In this document: positions 54,441 through 64,000 of the stretch, one piece after another
Position numbering within the stretch: position 1 is the first letter of the stretch
Layout: each line of letters opens with the position of its first letter
Assembly (NCBI GenBank): GCA_024663395.1
Contig: JANFAH010000008.1
Coordinates: 1,302,001 to 1,366,000 of the forward strand
DNA from: Pisolithus tinctorius
Taxonomy: Eukaryota > Basidiomycota > Agaricomycetes > Boletales > Pisolithaceae
DNA length: 64,000 nt
Direction: 5' to 3'
Position numbers and translations under genes: made by a program
Notes under the pieces: generated by a model
Database searches by the model: none
Told to the model about the DNA's origin: nothing
Seen by the model: the letters and a program-made list of their open reading frames with translations, nothing else

Positions 54441-57400
54441 CTATGAGAAGAAATACAATGACTTCTTGATCGTCTCCACCTGGAAATCGCCTTTCTTAGG
54501 AAGCGGGGGTATAAGATCAGGCAGACTAATAAATTTGTCTGCCAAGGAGCTGTCCGCATCGATACCTTCTTCGTCTTCGTCTGCCTCTGCTTCGGCAGTT
54601 TCTTCGTCCTCCGTAACGGCGGATGCCTTTGAAGACGCACGTTTCCTCGTTCGCCGTTTTTTAGGCGTGTCAACGACCTCCGAATCCGGCAAAGGTGTAG
54701 GTTTGGAGGTGGAGTTGGAGGCAGATGGAAATGGAGTTGGGGAGGCGGACGTGATGGAGCTCGCCTCCGTCTCAGAAACGTCTATCAACGGATCAAACGT
54801 CGACGTGTGAACGCTCTTAATAACAGCAGCCTCTTCTGGCGAAGCCACGATCCGAACACCAGCCGTCTTTAATTTCTTGAGGAAACTTCCAACGCGCAGC
54901 GATGCAAGGGGGACCTTGTAGTCTGCATAGCGAGCCTTGAATTCAGATTCGAGTTTACCCAAGATATCCGAAGAGTGCAGAGCGATGAACGTATCCCGGA
55001 TGATCGTTGACATCTGATCGATGCTGCAGGCGTGCGTCCAGTAGGAGTCGTGGACCGAAGCAAAAACGATCCCCCGCGTCTAAGAAAGCGAAACGTGATT
55101 AACCCGAGTTGTACAAAAAAGTGTGGATATATGCTTACCCTACATTCCAGCGCCGTCAGCATCATGTGGGTAGCATCGAGGGAGTGGATGAAATTAGGAG
55201 GAAAAGCAGATGCTTGCTTGACGCCATTAACTTCAGCAGGTGAATTAGGATCCGAGATGTAAACGGTCTGCAGAGCAGTCATGATTTGTTTGCGCTTCGT
55301 CTTTCGGTACGGCTGGACGATCGGAAGCCCAAGTGGCGTGGTCCACACTACAGCTGCCATCTGCTCCTTGCGGATGCGGCTCAGTGTGTTCAAGGACGAC
55401 CCATCCTTTTGCTGTTGAGGCTGGAATGCCTCGGCCAACCGATCCCCAGGAATAGATTTCGAGATCAACCTGGCACAAAGATTGAGCCAGGTTTGGATAG
55501 CTTTTGCTCCAGCAAAGAGATCCCCGATGCAGTAGAGTACCTATCACAGGAACGGATTAGTTGTGTTGGCGACAAACCCTGGTAGATGCAACTATGCCTT
55601 CCTAGCAAGATATGACGAAGTCGCCCAACATTCTTCCTCGGGTATATCTCCTCTATCCTTGAGCTGCCTCTCGATTTGGTCACGAGCTCCGATATAGGTC
55701 ACACCATAAACCGTAGTCATAACCTAGAACTCCACGTGAGCAGAGGTCGCAGGGGTCGAAGTCATTCATAAAGACTAACCGTCTGCTTAACAACCTTCCT
55801 CGATATTTTCCCAACAAGCATCTGCGCCACTCTATCGCCTTTGGCTGCATCTTGCTCGACGACTTGGTTCACCATGTTCGCAACATAGGTGTACACGTCC
55901 GAGGGACGGTCTGTCGCAGCCAAGTTGACTTGTGCTGCGCCTTCGCGATCTCCTCCCAAGGCAGCATAATGTTGCAAGCCGTTGCACGTCCCATCCTGAT
56001 GGATGGGAAGGGTAGACATATAGCCTTCTGGATCTCCAGACTCCAGAGCGGCACGGAGCTCCATACAGGTGGAAAGACATTGCCATGGATCGCCAGCTGT
56101 CGCCCACCAACGACGACCCTGCAGTCGAACAAGTGAGCACACACGAGTTCTACGGACGACTATGGACCAACCTCCAAAGGTCTCTCGGCGCTGTCATAAA
56201 TGTCGTCCAGATGGTTCATAACAAACTCCACACGCTCGTCAAAACTACCCTTGTCAAATCCGTACAAGTTTGCAAGATGAATCTTGAGCCAACGCAGACC
56301 ACGCTCTCCGAGAGGTTTGGCTTCGGCAAATATGAGAAGTCCACGACTGAGATCATCACCGATGTGATTCAAATGAGGAGGAATAGGATAAGCACGCCCA
56401 CGGAAATCGAGATTGTGCGGGAGGTAAAAAGCATCTCCCAGGAACTACAACGAATCAGCGCGCCGGTCTACGTGTATAAAAAATAAAGAACCTACTGCAC
56501 GCGCGATCTCAATCTTGTAATTCACGCTACAACGATCGGAGTGGTTGTTCGCCTTATCCTGCTGATATGCCCTTAGCCTCTGGCTGTATACGCTTCTTGC
56601 CTTGATGTCTGTGTGGTAGTTCTCCGGCTTCTCGGGCTCGGGTTTGTCGAACACTGCTGGTGGTATTTTGGAAAGCCGTTCACCGGAATTCCAAACCTTG
56701 AGCACGACATCGAAAATCTGTTTGTTGATCTTCCACGGCGTGCTGCCGAGCACGTCCAGTCCCGCGTACACTAATTCGACGTTGCCCAAAGCCGAGGCGT
56801 GCTCTAGGTATGCCTGCTGCTCAGCACAATCCTTAAATCGCATAACGGAAGCTACGTCCGTAGTCGCATGAGTTCGAATACACACGGTCTATGAATATGG
56901 CAAACGCACATTTGTTGTAAAAGTAACCACCCTCGTCTGGGCCAAGCCACGGCTTAGGTTTCACAAGCATAGGCAGATGACGTGGGTGTAGAGTTTCACG
57001 CAGATCATCCTTAGCAAGACGCTCCGCAACTACAGGGTTCAGCCGAATGATACCTAACTTCTGACCACGGACAAACTCATACGAGTGACAAAATGCGCCC
57101 TGTTCTTCCCTCCTGCATAACAAGTCAGCTTACAGTTATGGATTATTATCAAAGCAATTATGAACTCTCACACTTCTTGCCCAGTATTCTTGTCAACTGC
57201 GACACGCTCGACAGTGGCAACCTTCATCAAGGAATCAACCAAGATACTCCCCATCCGGACACGTAACACCTGCGTCCACTCTGAAGTCCATTCTTCGCTA
57301 TCTTCCATATACTTGGCAGCTGTCACACGCCGAGCATGTAGATCCCTGTATCCAAGGCCTGAAAAATAACCATGATCTCCGCCGGCACGCGCATGGGCAG

Positions 57401-59034
57401 GGATTGCGATGTTATTGCGCTTGCACATCTCAGCCTTGTATTCGTTCTCAACAGCACGTCCAACGGCAAGCAAGGCACGAGCAGTTTTCATGCCATCGCT
57501 AACGCCGCCACTGCCATTTAAGCGCATGACCTCCAGAATAGTTATTAGCGACAGCTTCTCCGGCTTGACGAGCGAGAGGAATGGGGCTAATTGCTTTTCC
57601 GGACCTACATGGACATTGATACCATAATCAACCATAGTGCAAACTGGCTTACATGGTCTACTCTGTTTTGATTCAGTGGCCACGATTCTCGCGATTTCGG
57701 TCTCCAAGTGGGCAGAAAGCTTTTGATACCAGTCCCACATCCACCTTTGTAGACCAGCACGTCGTAACGAAGGGTTACTCAATCCTAGGTCGTCGAAGAT
57801 TTCTGATTCGTGTTTCAATCTCTCGACGGCGACGTCGTATGCAGACTCCTCGAGAAGCTTCTGACGGGCAGCGACATCTTCTGGCAAAACGCGCCGAGCG
57901 AGTGAAACTTTCGCCAGATGTTTTCGCAGGTTATCCAGGTTGAAAGGAACTTCTTGCGCCAGTTCTTCGGGCACAGGGGTGCCATCCTCCGACACTACAT
58001 CAATTTTCTACAAGAGTTATGAGAGTCGTCATTACGAGAAACGTTGTAACATACTTACTTTCAGTTTTGTAACGGGATTAACCTCTGGAACGTTTTCCAG
58101 AGGGTCGGGTAGTTGACAACCTAGGGCTTCGGCCTGTCCCAACTCTGTAACTATCCGAGACAAATTCATGTCCACTGCTGATTTGGAGAGAATCTGGATA
58201 ATCTGGGATGCCTCGGAGGAGGAAGAAACTACGCGATCAGTGATGACGGTCGTAGGTGATATACCGCGTGCGACGAGATTGTTCAGTAACCTGGATGGAT
58301 TCAGGGCGGAAGCAAGATGTACCGGCTTTTCTGAAGCCGAATTAAATCTAAGGGAGAGTGAGAAAGCTTGGATAAAAGAATCCCAGCGTTCAGGCCTACC
58401 GCAGCCATGCGAGAAGCATTATTGCATATGTTTGGGACGTGGGCTGAACCTTTTCTTCTCCACTTTCCATGATATGATACAATTGCCATGCATCCTCTAT
58501 CCACAATTCCCTGTCATTAGGTTCCTTCGTAGTGGCCATTTCGACATACGCCTCCAAAAATGAGTTGTGTATCCGGGCGTCCAGTATATGTTCCGCGGAG
58601 GGAGACCTTCGTAACCGCTCAAAGACCTGTTTTGCGCGAGGGACATCGTACAGATTGTGCAAGCACGCATGCATGACGGCGAGTTGATCTTGAGTGGGTG
58701 AGTCAGTAAACAGGAAGTTGTTCAACGGCGATGCCCTGTCATCTGGAAGTGGTGACGGTAAAATGGTGTAACGTGTTCCGCGGTTCAAAAATCCCTGCAT
58801 GTCATTGACTGCGCTGCTACCACTTCCACTTCCGCCAGTGTCCCCCACCATAGGGTCCCTGTACAAATAAGAGGGGAAGTTTGGACGGGGAACCTGCACC
58901 TGAGCGAACGCGGATGCGGGTGCGCTGCTTTTCTTTGATGGAGTGGAGTAGAGACGGTGGGGTCTTGGCAGACGCTGTCTCGAGTACGACAGCAAAGTCG
59001 TCTCTAGCCTGCGAGCAGATGTGCGAGGTATCAT
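54441..59034 (-). CDS. RPO41: Mitochondrial DNA-directed RNA polymerase
   Basis: This large multi-exon gene starts at the ATG at 59034 with an Arg-rich presequence ([20 protein letters not shown]). Exon 1 (to about 58396) continues to a pentatricopeptide-like region ([27 protein letters not shown]). The next exons hold the N-terminal domain (57995-57168, with [11 protein letters not shown] and [16 protein letters not shown]) and the T7-type catalytic core: [18 protein letters not shown] (about 56420), motif A in [18 protein letters not shown] (about 56020), motif B in RKVVKQTV joined to [17 protein letters not shown] (about 55800-55680), [15 protein letters not shown] (about 55190) and motif C in [12 protein letters not shown] (about 55060). 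It transcribes the mitochondrial genome and primes its replication. The C-terminus ends KKSLYFFS as expected, after a low-complexity insertion of about 110 residues (54830-54510). No lesion seen. Confidence 0.95.
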
Positions 59035-60121
59035 TCTGTGTCGTCGTCGTCACCGTGTCGCGCGAGCAATTAGCAGAAAAAAAATGGCAATAGGGCCCAA
59101 AAAGTGTCTATTCCCACGCGACACAGGGGTCGTCAACCATGACCTTCACTTAGTTCCTGACTCTCACTCCTATAAGTTGCAGCCGCTCCCTATTCAGTGG
59201 GTTCACAATCGGTAGAAACACATTTGGACGCTTGGCTATAGCGAAACAACGGTGTCTACAGCATGGCAGGTTTGTCGGCGCGTTACCGACCCGAGAGAGA
59301 GAGTGGCATGGCACAGGCTGAACAACTCCATTTGCGGGCACCTCAACGAATGGCATCTTGTCGTTTTTATCCGTTGATAGTTATTGAATTTGGTTTAGCT
59401 CACTCGGACCAAGGCTTCTGCAGGCAATACACGTGTCTTGTTAAGCTCGATGGTCAAGGTGAGCGTTGCACGGTATTCGATGCCTGTTGAATCCCATGGT
59501 CGCCCAGCACATATTCAAACCACTGTTTCCGGGCCTCGCCGAAATTGAATGTGCACGTTTTTGACAGTGTTCTGTGATGTGATGCTATTAAACTGCCTCA
59601 AATACCACTTCCTCGACGCTGGAGACTTCTCCGTGGTCTCTCCCCTTCGCGAGCTTCCTCCCCACATCTCTAGGCCTTCAGATATTATTTGGTCTCCCAG
59701 GAAATCCGTTCCTAGCGCTGTCGTTCTGCCAGATGCTGCGCGTCTTGAGCATTTATCGCACGGTTTGCGTGCGCACCTCCTCTGAATGCTGCTTTGACCC
59801 GGACCAAATGGTGTTTCCCTGGCGCGAATCCTGTCTTCGGCTTGGCCCACAGTCAAATAAATGTGACAGTGAGCAAAAGGTGCGCGCGTTTTGTGCCTAA
59901 AGAAACTATCTCTGACTCTTGAGGCGGGCACACAACTCGGCTTTCAGAACCTTATCCCGCCGAAAGGTTTCATACTTGTCTTACTTTCGTGTATCACCGT
60001 AAGTCAATGAGAAGGTAAGGTAGCAAACAGCGCCACGAAACGACGTGGACCGACAAACTAGATAGTACCCCATTACTCCCCTCAGACGGTCTATGTCTCC
60101 TCAACGTTCGGCGCGAAGATA
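59035..60121. other. Intergenic upstream of the RNA polymerase gene
   Basis: The interval contains the RPO41-like promoter at its left end. Short frames on both strands (for example plus 59263-59490) show no family and no splice support. Confidence 0.3.
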
Positions 60122-60417
60122 TCACCAAGCGGCGTATCCGGAAACTAAGTAGAGATTCAAGTCTCGAGCGACGATGTGTTCTGAGATTTCACATACCCGT
60201 GTTAACGTATCCACTATAGCCGCCTGGGTTCACATTAGCAGAGCCACTGTTGCCACTGGCTGGGGTACAAAGTCAAGTGAGCTTTCCCTCGTCATGTAAG
60301 CAAAAGCAGCATCTTACGGGTGCTCCCTGTACTTGTTGCAGACGTGTTGGGACAGCTCGTAGTATAAGATTGATTGCCAGCGGTATATGTCTGGGCTTGG
60401 TTCGACTGTTGAGGCAT
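60122..60417 (-). CDS. Possible small Ser/Thr/Gly-rich protein, three exons
   Basis: The frame from the ATG at 60417 (MPQQSNQAQTYTAGNQSY) runs to STGST, where a GTAAGA donor begins an intron ending CCCAG; the next exon reads SGNSGSANVNPGGYSGYVNT and ends in a GTATGT donor; a third exon after TTAG gives SGYAAW and a stop at 60122. Three pieces join in frame over two GT..AG introns, giving about 62 residues. There is no signal peptide or known domain. The splice pattern is the main support; composition bias means it could be chance. Confidence 0.4.
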
Positions 60418-63400
60418 ACTGGACACGGAGAAATCGATAAAGCTAATAGCTGCTCAAGAGGTGGGTTGGAACTTGGGACTAGCAGAAAGCGAAACTGCGA
60501 CGCTTTAAACTCCTTATCGTGTCTGTATTGGTGCACAGCTTGGCAGGCGACGATCAGCGCATGATATTTCTGAGAGGGAAGTGAACGCCAACTTGACCCC
60601 ATGACCCTACAGCATGGAATCCTTCAAACACCAAAATAGCAAATCTGCCTGTTCTCGAACAATCTTTGCACTGGTACTTGGTAATGCTGTGGATAAAGTT
60701 CGGCGCGGTGGCAAGGTGGCACACTAATAGCCTCCAATGGTACCTTGCCAAGGTACAGCAGTCCAGTCTATTCCAGTGGCTAGCGTTAAAACAAAAGGTG
60801 ACTTCGCCATCTGAAAAAGCACAACATTGCGTTCAGAGAAACCTTCGACGGTATCATCCAGCGCGGGGAACAATGTTCCAAACGGAAGAAGCTTATCGAT
60901 ATTGTGTGCCAGCTGTGATGCATCAGTTATTGTAACCGACTTCTAATCGTATTCACAAACCTTGTTTGGAATATTCGACAGCCGCCGAGCAGCTTGGGAC
61001 CCTGGAAAGAGGAAGGGTATGGTGGGAACTCCGAGGGCCCTCGCAAAGACGTGTTACGCCGCATAGGTTTTTGAACTTGAAAACAGCGTTCTTCTTTCAG
61101 TTCCACGAGAAGATGCACTCAGGGCTTCATGGGTTTTTGTTACCCAACAAACCAGATGCTCATTAGTTAGATTGCCTCATTCTGGAAGCCTTTGACGCAG
61201 AGTTCCGATAGTGGGGAAACTTCCGCCACAACAAGCACTCGTTAGGCGGCGGAATCACCCGAATTGTATGTCCATTCATGACCGTCCTTTCACAAAGGCA
61301 CTTGCCTGCAGTAGCCCGATATGTTTGTTGACTCGTTAAAAGAAGTATTTCCACCATCTTACGGTGTCAGCCGCGTATCGACATCAACAATCGCGAGACT
61401 CTACCAGGCTCTATTGCCATGTTCAAATCCTCAAATCTCCGCATATATTGGTCCCTAAAAAATCATATCGAATAAGTCAGTTAAGTCCCGCGCGATCCGC
61501 CGGGACTTGGTTCGGACGGTGATCATTGATAGATGGTGACCTAGGAGAAATTGTAGTGAGTTTTCAAATTAGGGTCAGGCGATTATCAGCCCCCCTGTCA
61601 GATTGGCAGCGGCTATCAAGTGCGTCACTTGTGGCAGTGGAGGGTGGAGTGTAAGCGTGCTCAGGGAGGGTATGGTATGATATGATAGAATGATTGAGCC
61701 TGCACGCGCACGAACGTAGAACTCGCACGGAGAATTCGCCAGAACGAAGAGCAGAGGGGATCGCCTTCCGCTGGAATTCCTGGATTCCCAAACGTCTGGT
61801 TCCGAGACTAAGCGTAGAAAGGAGTACTCCGATGTTCTATTTTCATCGTCCACTACCCAAAATTACCAGCTGCTGGAACGTACGTCAACGAGCTCCTTGA
61901 CATGATAGACAATCATCTTACTGATATTCCCTGTGATGATGCTACATAGTGGTCTCAGGATGCCGCTCTTAGTGTTATACTGATTGCCATCAATGTCATC
62001 GTATGTCGCGAAGTTAGTGAGCGCTCCCACAGCTCTGGTGAAATGACACGACGAACACACAGTAATTGATCTGGAAGACATATGGTGATATCTGTTACTT
62101 CATCCCAGGAAAACAAGGGAAAGAATGTGTCTGTGATCCCTGAACTTCAAACTCGATTCTGGGCTTAGAACAGCCATCCCGCAAAATCGTTGGAATACGA
62201 GCTGTACCTGTGGTGAGAGTTTAGCCCGTTCGCGTGTAGTGTGTAACTCGTGTTCTCATGTCGTGGATTGCATCCTGTCGCTTCGGAGAAACGTGTATGC
62301 ACACGAGGAGATTTGGTAGGGCCTTCCGTAAGGCAATTAATGATGAGTAGCTTGTCCAAGCAGCGCCTAGATAAACCACTGACCGAAAACTTTACTCCGA
62401 TGCCACCGCAAAAATCTCTCTTCCCAGAATCATTAGGGCGTAAGTCCGCTGGAAGCACAACAGCTCTGTCCGTACCTTCGCGCGTCATACTTAGCCTTAG
62501 ATCAAAAAAAACAATCTGGCTGATCGTGTGAAATATAGCGTGAGTTTTCCTGAGTCTGATACGTCATCATGGGGTATGTACATACTTCGATACGCGAACC
62601 GGGGGTCACGCGTGGGGAGCAAGTAAGGACAAGAGGACTTAAAACACACATGCCAAGCTCCGCAGGCAAGGCTGTTGGGTACCCGAGGGTACCGGGACTA
62701 CTGCATAAGAATGATTGAAGCTGAAGGGGACGGAAGCAAAGTCGTACTAATCGTCGGACGAAAGATCATTAGAGTACGACAATTACTTCCGAACCCGACG
62801 CGATTTGGAATATGCAGCGGAGAACTTTCGAGGCGGCCACCTCGAGCACCGCCGATAAACCAGACAAAGGCAAGTCAACGTTTGACAAAAAAGTGGGAAT
62901 CGTAGGGCGCCGGACGCACGTCATCCGGGTATTAACCAAGGACCTTGTGCTGGCACCAGCGTAAATCGGTAAGCCCTTGGGCCTTGGCGCCGAGCTCATT
63001 TGACAACGAACGCAGGAGATTTGATTAGGCACGAGGTAGCACGACGTCCGCACGATACGGTCGATAGCGTGCAGTTAGAAGCCCGATCTTCCGCTCGACA
63101 CTGCCGACAGTCGGAAAGTATTAGTCTCTGCCACCACAGCCGTTGCTCGACTTTGGCGTTTTGGTCAACTTGGCGAATGTCACCATTAGTGATGCCGGTT
63201 AAACAGGAGGTCGTGAACGACTTAGGCATTACAATTGTGTAAATTGTCTGGAAAAACGGCTGACCGGGTCGTCGTAAATCCGAGGGTTGGAAAAGGCAAA
63301 CTCAGAAAACGAGGCAGACCACACAAACCAAGCTCTAGCAAAGCTATCAGTAAGTTACGGACTATCAAGCTATTCCTGACAGCGTCGTGAAGCATAATAT

Positions 63401-64000
63401 TGGGCCCCAAGCGCAAACCTGGAATACTTGCTCCAGAAGATGGGTTCTGAACGTACCCGAACACTACCGTCTTTCCTATCTTCGCACACACCAGCAGAAA
63501 AAGGCGATCGATCGATTTCAAGGGTTGCGTAAACGGATCTAAACATCCACATATGTATGGACCTCGTTTTATGCGCGTCGATCTTGGGGTCCATACAGGC
63601 CGCCACACCCCCGGCCGCATCATATGGTCGCTCTTTGGTAATCCACCCGGTGAACCGGATGTTGAAGGCACCTGAGCGCGATTGTATGACGTGTCACTTC
63701 GAGATGAGTCTTGAAGCTTGACGGCCGACGGAACCCGTCAAGCGCCAAAATGAAAGGTGGCAGGTAAAATTTCTGAGACATGTTGACCTGCAGTATTCGT
63801 TTCCTATTAGTGCAGGAGAGTCTAGGTACATTTCTACTCAGGATGATATCATCGAAACTTTGCGGCTGTTGCGATGGGTGATACGGTCGTTAGCGTCCAG
63901 AAGTGTCCAGGCAAGGATAGCGGACGCGGACACCGGGAGACAAGTACAGGATGTACTTATACGGACGCCTCGACGCCCCATCAGAGCCCATCGGCTCCAC
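60418..64000. other. Largely featureless intergenic region
   Basis: No frame on either strand shows a domain, repeat or splice pattern that I trust. Frames at 61564-61853, 62250-62531, 62996-63242 and 63222-63671 are overlapping, without family resemblance, and probably chance. I found no tRNA, repeat array or transposon end here. Confidence 0.3.

Noticed and set aside
61421..61440. GTTCAAATCCT as a tRNA B box
   Set aside because: No A box or cloverleaf-forming sequence lies upstream at the right distance.
63222..63671. 149-residue minus-strand frame near the window end
   Set aside because: It has no recognisable domain, overlaps other open frames and lacks splice or composition support.
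1..64000. CRISPR arrays, rRNA genes, bacterial operons
   Set aside because: The gene structure is that of a eukaryote with spliced genes; no regularly spaced repeats or rRNA-like segments were seen.

Overview
The window looks like a piece of a basidiomycete (Agaricomycetes) nuclear genome. Genes are split by many short introns of about 50-60 nt with GT..AG borders. There are HET (heterokaryon incompatibility) domain genes, fungal G-domain (AIG1-like) GTPases, a non-LTR retrotransposon with RNase H, and three conserved nuclear genes for mitochondrial proteins. I saw no rRNA, tRNA or CRISPR array. Exon borders were read by eye and may be off by a few bases.

Layout. 1-1.37 kb: low-GC repeat-like remnants. 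1.4-9.3 kb: two larger G-domain genes, one decayed (plus strand, 1.4-2.8 kb) and one better kept (minus strand, 5.4-7.4 kb), then a decayed compact GTPase (8.0-8.7 kb). 9.38-14.43 kb is a housekeeping block: a conserved-looking hypothetical gene, ATP synthase subunit h (ATP14-like) head-to-head with the F1-ATPase inhibitor (INH1/IATP-like), and a long uncharacterised gene. 15.16-54.1 kb is an accessory island. 54.4-59.03 kb is the mitochondrial RNA polymerase gene (RPO41-like, minus strand). 59-64 kb is nearly featureless apart from one possible small gene.

The island contains four tandem copies, all on the minus strand, of one multi-exon HET-domain gene of about 4 kb (17.8-21.9, 22.6-26.6, 32.4-36.5 and 37.7-41.8 kb). 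Three compact P-loop GTPase copies sit beside or after them (27.1, 30.8, 49.0 kb) and another at 52.5 kb. A 1.57 kb foldback element with TA duplications is inserted in one GTPase. A full-length 6.6 kb LINE, with both ORFs open, a poly(A) tail and a 13-bp target duplication, lies just upstream of the fourth HET gene. On each side of the island is a copy, in the same orientation, of a gene for a four-finger C2H2-like protein, followed by a truncated copy of the 12.1-14.4 kb gene. The island is therefore bracketed by direct segmental repeats.

How it may work (inference). HET domains are effectors of non-self-triggered cell death in fungi, and P-loop NTPases are common partners or switches in such systems. 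Repeated duplication, independent decay of copies (one nonsense codon in HET3, lost P-loops in several GTPases) and transposon insertions are what a fast-evolving allorecognition or immunity locus would show. The unusual candidates are the long conserved C-terminal half shared by the four HET proteins and the accompanying compact GTPase family.
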